Below are positions 1-12,843 of a stretch of 64,000 bases of DNA, piece after piece. The notes beneath the pieces were generated by a model that searched no databases, had not been told where the DNA came from, and saw only the letters and a program-made list of their open reading frames with translations. Position 1 is the stretch's first letter; every line of letters starts with the position of its first letter. The DNA comes from Cranoglanis bouderius (taxonomy: Eukaryota; Chordata; Actinopteri; Siluriformes; Cranoglanididae): positions 24,831,769 to 24,895,768 of the forward strand of contig CM042540.1 in the NCBI GenBank assembly GCA_023630585.1. Reading direction: 5' to 3'. The position numbers and the translations under genes were made by a program.

Positions 1-14
1 TTTGTTATATATTA

Positions 15-107
15 TACACAGTACTGTGCAAAAGTTTGTTTTTAGTACAGATTTGTTTCTTAGGCACATTTCTTTGAATGTACCTAAGACTTTTGCACAG
101 TACAGTA
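15..107. mobile_element. Short Tc1-type MITE or terminal remnant
   Basis: A 93-bp unit is bounded by near-perfect inverted repeats, with GTACTGTGCAAAAG on the left and CTTTTGCACAGTAC on the right, starting and ending in TA as Tc1/mariner insertions do. The same termini bound the larger copy at 12844-13387, so this is probably a deletion derivative of the same family. There is no coding capacity. Confidence 0.6.
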
Positions 108-144
108 TATTATATATTATTGTATGGTTTTAGACTGTAATGCT

Positions 145-605
145 GTTGGAGCCATTTTACTGGCATGATTTGGCTCCACTGTGTCCTCTTAAAGGGACGC
201 ATCACTGCAAATCAATGCAATGTTATTCTGACTAATCACATATATGCTATGATGAAACATTTCTATCCTGAGGGAACCTACATCCACATGTCCTCGTCTA
301 CAGGTCATGAGGGCTCACTGAATGGTTTAATGAGTGTGAAAATGATGCAAATCTCAAGCTATGGCCTTTGCAGTCGCCAAGACTCAACCCAACTGAACAC
401 CTATGAGAGATTTCGGACTATGTGTTCAGCATTCTCCACCACCATCTTCAAAACACCAAATGAGGAAATGTCTTTTCGAAGAAGGGTGTTCATCCTTCCA
501 GAACAGTTGAATTTGAGGTGAGAGATTTGTAGAATTGATTGCAAAAGATATTGAAGCTGTTCTGGTGGTTCATGGGGGCCTAACTCTTTACTAATGCAGC
601 ACAGG
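145..605 (+). pseudogene. Tc1-like transposase 3' fragment, degenerate
   Basis: The plus strand encodes the decayed second half of a fish Tc1 transposase. One frame gives a stretch like LTNHIYAMMKHFYPEG, and the other frame is needed to read the region that normally holds the QDNAP and SPDLNPIEHLW motifs, so at least one frameshift is present. The sequence then continues through the usual C-terminal part (an EEWCSS-like region at about 480-500, then a run ending in CGGCCTAAC-like sequence near 590). No terminal inverted repeats are evident around it. It is non-functional. Confidence 0.6.
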
Positions 606-619
606 AAGAAGAGATGAGG

Positions 620-1040
620 TAGTACCTTATGGACGCATTAAGCAAATATTTTGTATGGTTAATATTAGATATGAAAACCCTCCCTTTGGTGTGCCTTTTA
701 TCCAGGGTCCAGTAAAAAAAATAATTTAAAAAAATGAGCATATACTTATTTACATTTTCTGATTTGCTCAGACTGGCCTGGAAAGATAGTCTGGAAAGAC
801 ACTAGAAGAGGAAAGACACTGCAAACTGTGCCCCTCTCACACTTTCCAACCAGTTTGCACTACAAAATCTGTAGACTAGTTCTGACCAGCACAGAGTCAG
901 GCTCTTTGTGAATGTAGTGTAATGTTTACACCTCTGTGAACATGTCATGGTGTGGTGTGCAGACACTCACACAGGTTTCTGCTTTCATACTTGCATGTAA
1001 TGTGAGTGTGTATACTAGGGGGCAGTGTTGCATGACCCAA
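620..1040. other. Unassigned intergenic DNA
   Basis: No convincing exon, RNA gene or transposon terminus was found. The stretch is AT-rich, with short poly(A) runs near 715-735. Confidence 0.4.
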
Positions 1041-1042
1041 AC

Positions 1043-1145
1043 TTGAATTTATTCATTAATTCATCTTCATTAACTGCTTTATCCTGATCAGGCTGGGGGA
1101 GCCTATCCCAGGATCACTGAATGTGAAGCATGTATGCACCCTGGA
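1043..1145 (-). repeat. SINE 3'-end fragment
   Basis: The sequence ACTGCTTTATCCTGATCAGG followed by GGGGGAGCCTATCCCAGGAT matches the 3' part of the tRNA-derived SINE seen more fully at 51723-52063 and 59790-60050, read in reverse. The tRNA-like head is absent, so this is a truncated copy. Confidence 0.55.
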
Positions 1146-1149
1146 TAAC

Positions 1150-2940
1150 TAAGTCATGTGTTTCTTAAGTCTGCTATAGGCCAAATTAGAATGGTTGTAC
1201 ACATAAAGGTGGACATATTTAACTTCATTTAAGTAGCAGTAAATACAAACATAACAGGCAGGTAAATAGAATAATTGTAAATCCAGACAGATTACATATA
1301 AAAATAATAGAAACCAACACACAGTCTTAAACACCTGTTTATCTCTTAAATAGCCAAAAATGACTGACAGTGGTTCTGTTATCCATGTTTCCTTTTCTCT
1401 CATACAACATATGAATGAGTGTAATATGGGAGCCATAAGAGTTAGCTCATGACAATACCTGCACGTGCTTTAAGCTTAATTGCGTTCAACCTACCATTTG
1501 TCTGCACAGACGATACATAATTATCGACTCATCTGTTGCTATGCACATTTAATCATTCTAAAGATACTGTCCATCAGTGGAAAGAGGACACCACTGGAGT
1601 ACCAGTACCAACACAACAACCATTACCATGTCAGTCCTGTACACCATGTGACTGCTGAGAATGGTCAGCAAATCTTTGTTCTGCAGTAATCCTGTAGTGG
1701 CCCCTTTATGTGGAATAGTTGTACCGCAGTTACACTGTTTAAATGAATCAAACAGCATAAGCATTGGGGTTTGGTACCATCAGTAGTCTTCGCAATAAAA
1801 CAACTCAAAATAAGAAAATTCACTAAGCAATGGGCTCCACTAGATGAAATGGGGGCGTAAAGGCCTACCACAACAGATCCACAACAGAGGGAAGTGTGAG
1901 AATGCCCTCAAACACACTGTTGAGCAAGGTCTATAAAGAGGAGTGGGCACGTTGATGTAAATGACTGAATATTACAAGTAACATGAAGTAATTGCTATCA
2001 ATTTCCCCCAATCAGATTTCTGAGATTTTGTTTTTCTGTGAGAGAGGAATGCCTCATTTAAACCTCCAGGCACAGTTGCCACTGAGGCCACCTTTGACCT
2101 GACGGAACTGTCTCTGCATTGTCCACTCTTTTTTCCTTTCAGGCTCCATGCAGCAGTGTTTAGGAGATGCACTGGGACAAGAACACAGGGGCTTTGTTGC
2201 TGCCAAGGCAGGGGGAGGCAGGAAGAGGCAGCAGGAGGAGCGGACTGGGGCAGGAACATGGGCAAAGGGGAGGGAGCTCCTTGTTCCTCCACAGGTGTGC
2301 AAGCATGTGTGGATCTGAAAGGGAGAGGACCCTAATCTGGTTTGATAATCTACGATTCGCATCTCACCTAATAGCGCCTCATCCGTCACATGCTCGTTCA
2401 TGTGGGGCAGGACTGTCAGAGAGAGAGAGAGCGAGGAGGGGCTGGGGGAAACTTAAACCAGTAATTAGGCTCTGCTTATCTGTGGAGGAGAGTAGGGTTC
2501 ATTTCCTTACTGTGTTAACCTAAGAGCACATTCTACACTTACTGTGGAGGGTAGGCCATGTCTGATCCAATCATTAGTAAAGCCAGTCTTTTACTTTCTA
2601 TGTACATTCTCATGTCCACTGATTAATCTATTTAAAAAGTGTGTACATACATGTGTATGAGATGGACAGTAATGTGTTGTCCTACTTAAAATAGATGGTT
2701 TGTAAATTTGAATGTGCAAAGTGCATTGAATCATTAAGCAAAACCGTTTTGTATATAGAGGAGATAGTCTGAGTGTGACTCCTGTTAGCAGAACATAGTG
2801 TTTATATCCATTTTAGCTTATCCAAGGACCAAATCAAAATGATATTGAAACAACATCATGTAATTGGGTGTAATTGCTCTTAACGGGCTGAAGCTTAATT
2901 GGCAGTTAAATATCCCTTTCATCACAAAGAATGTTACCCC
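1150..2940. other. Unassigned intergenic DNA
   Basis: Several short ORFs occur but none has splice sites, codon pattern or motifs that support a gene. A G-rich purine block lies at 2190-2280 and a short GA run at 2420-2440. No repeat family was recognised. Confidence 0.4.

Positions 2941-2943
<3 letters not shown>

Positions 2944-3020
<77 letters not shown>
2944..3020. repeat. (CA)n microsatellite
   Basis: About 38 uninterrupted CA units. Confidence 0.98.
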
Positions 3021-3022
<2 letters not shown>

Positions 3023-3024
3023 CT

Positions 3025-3860
3025 TCCTATTTAAAATACAAATACAAACACAAAGGGATGGAAAGAGGCATTTATTAGCTCTAGACCAAGAAAACTAAAT
3101 TGCATGACCCGTCTAATAGACAGAAAGTGTTTTTCATACAAACTAACAAAAAAATGCCACAGATTTCTTTTTCCATTTAAAGCCGTTGAACAAAATGCCT
3201 CAAAATTCCTTGAATGATCATCAAACAAGATTAATATTTGGACCAATACTTCAAATATTTACTGTTAAAATTCAGAACAAGACAGTTCATTTTTAACAAG
3301 GCAGATCATTTTTAAGATTAGCACTGGATATAAAATATATAGATCGAATACTCTGACAATGAAATTTACAGACTAGATTACAGTGATGGGCATTAGGTCT
3401 CACACTTGCTGTCACATCTGTTAAATTTTAAATTTGTTAGGAATTTAGATGAAATCCTTCAAGCTGTTGGATGCTGAAAAGTCACCTTATAACTGTTCAG
3501 TTATGTAATTATAGAGCAAAGTGATGATATAGTGATTGAAAAAGCAGTGAGTAGATAATAGAGATTTTTCTTTTGAGATTAATAAATAAAAGTCGAGAGT
3601 GTTAGATGAAAGAAAAACAGAAAAAAGTAAAGTAAAGATACTAAAAACAGACTTAACTACAGTAATAAATTAACTGTACTTTGTTATTTCCCACTTCTGA
3701 TTATATACTAGTGGGTGAATCCAAAGTCAGTGATAAAAAAATGAGATGGTTCAGTATAATATCCCTGAGCCCAAATGCAATGCTCCAGAATCCAAACAGC
3801 TGTGGGTGTTCAAGCAAACAGATGGTCTAAGTATGACCACTACCCCCTCCCCTGGACTCT
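3025..3860. other. Unassigned intergenic DNA
   Basis: AT-rich sequence with no gene or transposon termini recognised. Confidence 0.4.
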
Positions 3861-3863
3861 CAC

Positions 3864-4076
<213 letters not shown>

Positions 4077-4079
4077 CAC

Positions 4080-5660
4080 ATTGAGGGCTTTACAGAGGAC
4101 AGCTGCCCATACCTGCCAACATTCAAGTCTGGCCCTAATTACTTCCCAGTCATCAGTTAGCCAATGGTGTATAAGTAACAAAGAAAGAAAGGAGGAGTGG
4201 CAGTGAAGAGACTCACTCAGGGATCATAACTTCATAGACTTCTCTAAAAGCACACACAATTGTCAGGGCTAAGTCACCTTTTCCTAGCCTTTTGCGGGAG
4301 CACTTTCTAAGAATACACATTTTAAGCCTTAAATTTTTTTTCATTCTCAGTAGTTCAGGTTACTAGATAAGGAAGCTTTCACATTATTCTAAAAGCAATC
4401 TGTTGCTTTTAGAATAAATGTTATTTTATGTTATAAATGTTATTTTATAAATGTTATAAATGTTATTTTATGTTTATTGAATGTTATTCGTGCAGTGAAG
4501 ATTTTGCAGAGCTGGTCCTAGCTATCCCAGGACCCTAAGAAAAAAAAAAAATATTATGTCCCCTTACCTGCACCACATACATACTGTAAATCCACTACCA
4601 CAGTAACAGACATGTGTGCACCTGTTCTGTACCCTCTTCTTAATGGAATCATCTGTGCTGTAGCTATTTAGCCTAGCTAAATAATAAATCACAATTAAAT
4701 TCAGGAATTCATTTGGGACACCAGGGCAATGGGGATCTTGTGTTGTTTGCGTATGGAAAGAACCAGAACTGAGCTTCTGTCAAAGAGAGAACTGAAAGCT
4801 AAAAGACACTTATGGCATTTCACAAATTAAGCACTATTTCAGACTCAAGGTGAAATATAATACTTTAAAATGCATTAATGAAATGAATTAGAATTTGAAA
4901 TTGACTCTTAATCTTGATACTGAACATGTTCAAATTCTCAAAATTCAAGACGCATCATTTGAAATACAAAATCCCAACCCTGCTACAGCGTCCTCACCTT
5001 TCCCCTCCTAGTGTTGGCAAATTAAAAAATGAGTGAAAATGCTTAAAAGGGAAACTGCTGCCTGAAGGGCAGTAGCTTTATTCATGCAGAGATTATAATA
5101 GAGGGTGAGTACTCCAGCAGGATTTCTGATGGTACAAGTCCAGAGAAGCTGATACAGAACATGATGGAATGAAGCATATGCAAGTGGCAACTACAAGCAT
5201 CTACCTTTTATCTCTACATGTGGACAGTCTTAGGGAGCAGGGCAACACTTTTGTTTTACAAGCACTTAATTAATCTGACAGTGACAAGTAATCTGAAATC
5301 TCTGGGCTTGGATCTGGTGTTAATAGCTTTAAATTGTTGTATCATAGAGTGCAGTTTACATGACTGCTTGAATGATCTGGTAATTGACAAAATCAGATAA
5401 TGATTACATAGATTTAGTTCAGAGTAATCATACAAATCATGACATTTAAAAAAAAAAATGACATCAAGTTAGTGATTCTTTAACAATAAATAAATAAACA
5501 CAAAACAAAATGTTTTCAGTCTGTTCAATCCCAACCAGCTGAGAGGGAGAGAGAGAAAGAAAGAGACAGAATGGGGCATAAAGTCAAGGGAGAGACAGAC
5601 AGAGAGAGGGAGATGGAGTGAGGTTATGGAAGAGAGAAAGGAGAAGGAGGAGCTGGAGGT
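4080..5660. other. Unassigned intergenic DNA
   Basis: No gene was recognised. A local duplication of an ATGTTATTTTA-type unit occurs at 4415-4480, and a purine-rich block lies at 5540-5660. Confidence 0.4.
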
Positions 5661-5669
5661 GTGGTGCTT

Positions 5670-6700
5670 GCTAATGACAAGCAATGCCTAGATGGGCTGT
5701 AAATAGGAGTACCAATCTATCAAAAGCTATTCTTTCCCGTGAAGGCTGTGAAATCACAGGCAGACCCTTCTTAATTGAATTTCATGGCTTGCTTTTGTCA
5801 TGTACACCACACCTTCTGTCCCACCAGCTCCACATGGAAGCTGAGCTTATTATTGCGCCGTCTCTGTAGGTTTATGTGTGTATTTGGGTATAAACACTTA
5901 GAACGTAATCACAGAAGAAACATACTATCTACAACCTTGCACATAGGACTTTGCCCACTCTTAATTTGCTTCATTAAAACATGTAGAGACAAATTCAACC
6001 CCAAAACTGCACTCTAACAGCCCCTTAGATGAGTGTTGTGGAAATGAGAGTGCAACACTGCTCACTTTCCTCCTGCGCACTCCAGCCTCAGCTTCTGGAC
6101 CTCCTCAAAGGCCCCTCCTGTAGCCAGATCAAGGGGCCGGATCCCATGAATTAATTACTGTCCCCCTACTCAGTGTGAATAGGGGGTCCTATTAGCTGGG
6201 TTATTAATAGTTGAAATGAGCAATAAAAGGGGCTTAGTGGTAGAAACAGGAGTGGCAGACTGCGAAGGTGGCATGCAGAAAGGGTCACGGGGGGTTTATG
6301 GAGACAGACAGGCAAACTTTTGTGGCCGTGGAGAGAAAAAGCAGGGAAAATATGTCCGCGCTAATCTTCCATCCATCTGGGCCTCATTAGCATTTAGCGC
6401 GCTTGCAGTTGCCAATCAAGCCTTAAAAGCAGCTTTCTCGCCTCCTTTCAGCACCCCAATGTAAGCCCTGTTAGAATGACACGTAAAAGACTTGACAAAA
6501 TATTTTTGGACAAGGGCTTTGTCAGGGACCTCACTTCCCCCCTAAAGTTGGCCCCAGTGCCAGAGCTCTGAATGGTCAAAGAGTGCTGGGATACCACTCG
6601 CTTATTACAGCCTCAAAGCTTATTATCTCCCCCCAAATAGTTAATAATTAGATTAAAACTTCAAATAAATTAAGTGGCGCAGTGAATGAGGGTAGCCAGG
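5670..6700. promoter_or_regulatory. Candidate conserved noncoding region
   Basis: About 1 kb lacks repeat signatures and has more balanced composition than its surroundings. It contains several homeodomain-type AT cores (ATGAATTAATTACTG near 6147, TTAATAATTAGATTAA near 6640) and a CAAT-type motif (GCCAATCAAGCC near 6411). Such texture is typical of vertebrate developmental enhancers, but conservation cannot be tested here. The ORFs in it show no protein family features. Confidence 0.25.
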
Positions 6701-7046
6701 AGGAGTCTCCCTACTTGCAATCTGTCTCTGAGCCTATCACAAGGATTTTTCCCAGTTCACACAATAGAACCCAAGACCCTGTTGGTGAAAAAAATTGCAG
6801 CCTTGTGCCCTTTCTTTCTTTCTCTGAGTGCTTTATGGGAATTCATGGCCTTTGGATGAATAGAGAAGACAGAGAAAAAGGCAAAGCAGGATAAAAAGGG
6901 AGGTTTGTGGTTAAACAATGCCCCTAATACCTATTAAAATTCTTTTTAATTGTCAATAATAGCTGTGATATACATTAATGTTACCAGAGAGCTAACAAGG
7001 AACAATGTGCTCATGGATGGGAAGATGGAGAACTTGCTAGAAAGTT

Positions 7047-8500
7047 CATATAACACCAACATGTCAGAATAAAATTTAAAAATTTAAAAACAGAATCACT
7101 GAGTTGGGAAAAGGATCACCCCCTTGCTTTAATTTGCCTTAATTTTTTAATTACAGCCTTTAGTCTGTTGGGATATGTCTCTACTAACTTTGCACATCTA
7201 GACTTTGTGATATTTGCCCACTCTTCTTTGCAGAACTGCTCAAGTTCATTTAAATTTGATAGTGACTGTTTGTGGACTGCAGTCTTCAAGTCATTCCACA
7301 GATTTTCAATGGTGTTTTAGTCTGGGTTCTGACTAGGCCATGCAAGGATATTCACCTTTTTCTCCTTCAACTACTGTGTGGTCAGTTTTGCTGTGTGCTT
7401 TGGGTCATTGTCATGTTGGAAGGTAAACCTTCTTCCCACTGACAACTTTCTGGCAGAGGGCAGCAGATTTTCCTCAAGAATTTGATGGTATTTTGCCCCA
7501 TCCATTTTCCTTCTATCCTGACAAGTGCTCCAGTCCCTGCTACAGAGAAACACCTCCATAACAGGATATTACCACCTCCATGCTTTACTGTAGGAATGGT
7601 GTTATTTGGATGGTGAGCTGTTTTGGATTTCCACCAGACATATCGTTTGGTGTTGAGGCCAAATAATTCAATTTTAGTCTCATTTGACCATAACACCTTT
7701 TTCCATGTGGCCTCAGAATCTTCAAGGTACGTTTTGGCAAAGCTCAGTCGTGGATGGCTTTTTTCTTGCAACCCTCCCATACAATCCACATTTGTGGAGA
7801 ATTTGTGATATTGTTGTTACATGCACACAATGACCACTTTGTCATAAATTCCTGCAACCGCTTCAGAGTTGCTGTAGGCCTCTTGGTAGCCTCTCTGACC
7901 ACTTTCCTCCTGGCTCTTTCATCCAGTTTGGAGTGACGTCCTGATCCATGGAGGGTCTGTGTTGTACCAAATACCTTCCACTTCTTAATAATAGACTTCA
8001 CTGTGCTTCTAGGTATTGATAAAACCTTTGAATTTTTTTGTATCCATCTCCTGACTTCTGCCTGTCCACAACTTTATCCCGGAGATTGTTTGACAGTGCC
8101 TTGCCTCCCATAGTGGAAGTTTGCTTCAGTTGCACTACAAAATGCTCCAGGAAAGCTCTTTTCATGCTGAGCTAATCAAAATGACCACGGCTGATCACAG
8201 CTGGAAGTCAAATGGCTTTGTGTGCCATTGAGAAGGTGATTAGCTGCACCTTATTGAGTTTACAAGTCATTTTTAGGAAGGGGGTGATCCTTTTTCCAAC
8301 TCAGTTATTCTGGTTTTTTATTATTATTTTTTTTTCTGACATGTTGGTCAGAAACATCCATCTTTCACTTGGATGTTATAAGTTGCACTGAGTAAATACA
8401 GCTGGATAAAACAAAAACTGTGTCCGACTTCATTTCAGGCTGAAAAGCAACAAAATGTGATTATTTTAAAGGGGGGTGATTCTTTTCTATACCCACTGTA
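7047..8500 (-). mobile_element. Tc1-like element, family I, left end truncated
   Basis: The right terminus carries GGGGGGTGATTCTTTTCTAT, ending in the flanking TA, and matches both ends of the fuller copy at 57394-58911. On the left only the inner part of the inverted repeat is left (ATAACACCAACATGTCAGAA at 7050-7070); the outer ~130 bp are missing. A decayed transposase is encoded on the minus strand. The next Tc1 copy starts only about 9 bp further on. Confidence 0.85.
7120..8111 (-). pseudogene. Tc1-like transposase pseudogene (family I)
   Basis: Reading starts at 8111 with MGGKALSNNLRDKVVD, and the frame shifts near 8015 before SIIKKWKVFGTTQTLHGSGR. It then carries the paired N-terminal helix-turn-helix region, the first catalytic aspartate in WSNETK as Asn instead of Asp, a conserved VKHGGGNILLW block, and the second catalytic region QHDNDPKHTAK near 7420. 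The SPDLNP-like segment follows in another frame near 7310-7350. The 3' end is garbled around 7120. At least two frameshifts and the lost first Asp make it inactive. Confidence 0.75.
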
Positions 8501-8508
8501 CATGTAAG

Positions 8509-9918
8509 TACAGTGGGGGAAAAAAGTATTTGATCCCCTGCTGATTTTGTACGTTTGCCCACTGACAAAGAAATGATCAGTCTATAATATTAATGGTAGG
8601 TGTATTTTAACAGTGAGAGACAGAATAACAACAACAAAAAAAATCCAGAAAAACGCATTTCAAAAAAGTTATAAATTGATTTGCATTTTAATGAGGGAAA
8701 TAAGTATTTGATCCCCTATCAATCAGCAAGATTTCTGGCTCCCAGGTGTCTTTTACACAGGTAATGAGCTGAGATTAGGAGTACTCTCTTAAAGGGAGTG
8801 CTGCTAATCTCAGTTTGTTACCTGTAAAAAGACACCTGTCCACAGAAGCAATCAGTCAATCAGATTCCAAACTCTCCACCATGGCCAAGACCAAAGAGCT
8901 GTCCAAGGATGTCAGGGACAAGATTGTAGACCTACACAAGGCTGGAATGGGCTACAAGACCATCGCCAAGCAGCTTGGTGAGAAGGTGACAACAGTTGGT
9001 GCGATTATTCGCAAATGGAAGAAACTGTCAGTCTCCCTCGTTCTGGGGCTCCACGCAAGATCTCACCTCGTGGAGTTTCAATGATCATGAGAACGGTGAG
9101 GAATCAGCCCAGATCTACACGGGAGGATCTTGTTAATGATCTCAAGGCAGCTGGGACCATAGTCACCAAGAAAACAATTGGTAACATACTATGCCGTGAA
9201 GGACTGAAATCCTGCAGCGCCCGCAAGGTCCCCCTGCTCAAGAAAGCACATGTACAGGCCCGTCTGAAGTTTGCCTGAATGATTCAGAGGAGAACTGGGT
9301 GAAAGTGTTGTGGTCAGGTGTGGTCAGATCTCTTTGGCATCAACTCAACTTGCCATGTTTGGAGGAGGAGGAATGCTGCCTATGACCCCAAGTCATAACA
9401 CCATCCCCACCGTCAAACATGGAGGTGGGAACATTATGCTTTGGGGGTGTTTTTCTGCTAAGGGGACAGGACAACTGCACCGCATCAAAGGGACGATGGA
9501 CAGGGCCATGTACCGTCAAATCTTGGGTGAGAACCTCCTTCCCTCAGCCAGGGCATTGCAAATGACCTTAATGACTTGGAGATGATCTGCAAAGAGGAGT
9601 GGGACAAAATCCCTCCTGGGATGTGTGCAAACCTGGTGGCCAACTACAAGAAACGTCTGACCTCTGTGATTGCCAACAAGGGTTTTGCCACCAAGTACTA
9701 AGTCGAAGGGGTCAAATACTTATTTCCCTCATTAAAATGCAAATCAATTTATAACTTTTTTGAAATGCATTTTTCTGGGTTTTTTTTGTTGTTGTCGTTA
9801 TTCTGTCTCTCACTGTTAAAATACACCTACCATTAAAATCATAGAAGGATCATTTCTTTGTCAGTGGGCAAACGTACAAAATCATCAGGGGATCAAACAC
9901 TTTTTTCCTTCACTGTAA
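8509..9918 (+). mobile_element. Tc1-like element, family II, internally deleted
   Basis: Inverted termini of about 200 bp start with CAGTGGGGGAAAAAAG and end with CTTTTTTCCTTCACTG, flanked by TA. Each carries an outer and an inner copy of AAGTATTTGATCCCC, an IR/DR layout as in Sleeping Beauty-like elements. A second, reversed copy of the family lies at 47541-49064. The internal transposase is broken and shortened. Confidence 0.92.
8881..9701 (+). pseudogene. Tc1-like transposase pseudogene (family II)
   Basis: The start gives MAKTKELSKDVRDKIVDLHK, followed by a helix-turn-helix region ending IIRKWKK. A small deletion near 9025 shifts the frame before VSLPRSGAPRKI. The frame is lost again near 9278, at KFA followed by a stop, which is a lesion shared with the copy at 48313. 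A deletion near 9315 affects the first catalytic Asp. A larger deletion at about 9560 removes the second Asp and the SPDLNPIEN region entirely. The end is a KY-stop at 9699-9701. It cannot be active. Confidence 0.85.
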
Positions 9919-10179
9919 ATTCAAGTTCTTTAGTAAAGCTTGGCTGCATCTTTTATGTTATTTTTTATTCCCATGCTCATTTTATACTTCACATTGGAAC
10001 ATACAGGATGTGTTGAATAGAAAGGCCTGAGAATAGACATGAGAAATAAAGTTCTAGAAAATGTAATATAAGGATGCTGAATCTAACAAGAAAAAGCAAA
10101 GAAAAAAAATAGACACTGTATTTCATTTTTTATAGATGTTTTTTCCCCTCCCAATAGAGAATTACTGGTGAGGTGGGTG

Positions 10180-10183
<4 letters not shown>
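9919..10183. other. Unassigned intergenic DNA
   Basis: No feature recognised. Confidence 0.4.

Positions 10184-10241
<58 letters not shown>
10180..10241. repeat. (GA)n microsatellite
   Basis: About 30 GA units. Confidence 0.97.
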
Positions 10242-10245
<4 letters not shown>

Positions 10246-10599
10246 GCAGCTACAGACTGAGGTCAAATGCTTCTTTGTACCACTTTGTTAGTGAGGTCAC
10301 ACATACCTGATCTTATGAGAAAGTGTAACAGTCAATGGAAGAAAACTTGTGATTGCATCTCTGATAAAAGCAATTGTTGCTCAGCCATTGAAGTGGAGTG
10401 GAGTGTGAATGAACTTCGATTGTTGGCCTTCCTAGCTGTAGTTAGTGTGAGGCTGAGCATTAAAAGGAAAAAAAGCCTCACTCGGAAGGCAATACCTGCA
10501 TTCTACCTCAAGAATCTTGTCCCTGGCTCCACCATTGAGTATTTCAATAGGACACAGAATACACAGAATAGAATACAGAAACCAAGACATTATTTAAGA

Positions 10600-11820
10600 C
10601 TGTGTTTTCCAGCCATTTAAAAAAATGGTTAGAAAATCAGCAACTGTATTAGTGTGTGAGGGTGCATATTTTAAAGTCTGTGCTGGTTGTCAATCAGTTC
10701 GAATTTGTGGCTTCAGACTTTTAAAAATATCTCCTCTCACTCTCTTTAAATATTCAAAACAGTTTAGGAGACAAATTGGTTCTTGTGCCTGTATCAGTGC
10801 ATTTCATTTTCGACCTCCACAGCTGGAGGGCTCTGAGATGCCATTCTGAAAGAAAGAGCAAGATAAAAAACGTGAAGCTGAGAGAGAGAGAGAAGAGCAT
10901 TGGAGGCAAATGGGCCGTGAACTGAATCATCATGTAGCCGCTAGGAAACTGTGTACAGGCTTTATTCATTCGGCCCATATTGTGGAGCGGCAGGCCACTG
11001 AATGCTCTCTTTGAGAGGCTTGCAGCATGAACTTAAAGCAAGTAAATTTCTATCTTTTTGCACATTAGCTGCCTCATTGCTCTTCAATTGAATCCCTGAG
11101 AGTCCCGAGAAAAGAACCTGGTGGAGAAGAAAGAAAAAGAGAGAGGAGGGAGAATAGAGTGAAAGAGAGAGCCATGGGCATAATGGGCAGAGAGGAAGGA
11201 GAGTGGGAGTGCTGAGGAGAAAATACAGAATACCAGAAAGTTGGACACAGCTGTAGGTTTCAGCACAGGTCATGCAAAATGAAAACTTACAAACACTTAC
11301 AGTTTCAGTTATAAGTCTCATTTATCTAGAAATACACTACACTGCCCTTTGGCCCATATGGCCTTGAAAGAACACCTGACCTCAGAAGTAATTTGAGCAT
11401 GGGGTAATTAAGTGTACATCTCCCTCAGGCCGAGGACTCTTAGTGTCTTGTCAATCAAAACCCCTCAAAGACAATAGAAATCACAGACTGGTTGGTCTTA
11501 CTTCCTCAGTCTTGGTGCAACCTATTCTGTCACTACATCCATCCTATCCCTCGCTTCCCTCTTTTTCTTATCAACATCAACAGGTCACCCATGCTCTGAT
11601 CAAAGAGGCTTCCATGTTTATCCAACAATGAGCCAATGTTACTCTTAATTTTAGTGAGGTAGGAAATGTGGAGAGGTCTGGGTGTGGTCTCCCTCCCCAG
11701 TGTGATGCTAAATGATGTCCTGAGGGCTTTAGCATTCAATGGCAGCCAATAAACTGCTGACCTGGAACTTGTGTGGTTGTCTAAGAAAGTTTGCGTGGGT
11801 GTTAAAACAGACAAAAGTCT
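10600..11820. promoter_or_regulatory. Candidate conserved noncoding region
   Basis: Repeat-poor sequence with AT-core and E-box-like motifs, including GGGGTAATTAAGTG near 11401 and TTGTCAATCAAAACCCCTC near 11448. A purine-rich stretch at 11110-11220 interrupts it. No exon with proper splice sites was found. The assignment rests on texture only and is weak. Confidence 0.2.
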
Positions 11821-11999
11821 GGAAGGAACTGATAGCTTTACTCTAAAATCAAATTTTTAGTCTATAACGGTCCATTTATGTACTCAAATATATTTTAGAG
11901 CCACAGTGTATCCACATTTCCAATTGAAATATACATATTAAAGGTACAAAAGATATACCACTGATGGTACCACACCAGTGACAAGGAAACATAGGTAGC

Positions 12000-12800
12000 T
12001 AGTTTTTGAGATTATTGCAAGCACATAATCACAGGTGGCTTTGACAAATAAGCTTAAACAGAACTATCATCATGGAACTGGATGAAACCAGAGGTGCTCA
12101 TCCAGTGGATTATATTACGTGCCAATTTGTCCGCATCATTGATTTCACATCTCTGGGACTGACAAGACACAACTGTTTAACCCCAGATTTCACTGACATG
12201 AGTGACACTTGTAAAGGGTGTGAGAAAAGGTCCATATTTGCCCTGAAGAGACATCAAAGGGCAGAACAAGCATGACACCAGCGAATCTCAGCACAACTGA
12301 ACAGCCTCTCTGAACTTGGCTCACCCTGACCCACAAGCTCTTTAAATGACTGTGAAGAGTGTCCTTTATGAATGGCTGCGATTCTACATCTTATGCTTGC
12401 TGGTGACACACGGGTGTCAGAGTGTCAGGAGGAGAAGTTTCCCCCCACATGTAGAGGCCCATGGCACAGCTTTAGGACAAAAGCTTGGCCTGCAGTGGAC
12501 ACACACAGCCAGAGCTGTGGCTGACTGGCCCGACCTCATCTCTGTCTCCCATGAAATTGGAAATTACTAGAGCCATTTCTGATGACAAATCATTTTCTGT
12601 ATGTCTTTAGCGCTCCTTGAAGATGGGGAACAGAAACAACTTTTTGATGAAGCTTTGTGGCTGACCTTGCCACCAGCTTTCACTAAATCTCAACCCAGCA
12701 CAGACAAACATAGAGTGTGGCCTGAACTTAGGTCTCACAAAGTGCTGAACTGATCTTTTCTTATGTATCCCCACAAAACCAAACTCCAATGAGACCTCTC
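12000..12800. other. Low-repeat intergenic DNA, possible conserved element
   Basis: No transposon signature and no supported gene. An ORF at 12072-12275 has scattered cysteines but no spacing matching a known domain and no splice context; it was not accepted as a gene. Confidence 0.25.
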
Positions 12801-12843
12801 ACCAAGTCCTTAAAAACTCTTCATTAAGAGTTTTTTTTTGTAT

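Noticed and set aside
12072..12275. ORF with several cysteines (possible zinc finger)
   Set aside because: Cysteine and histidine spacing fits no known finger and no flanking splice sites were found.
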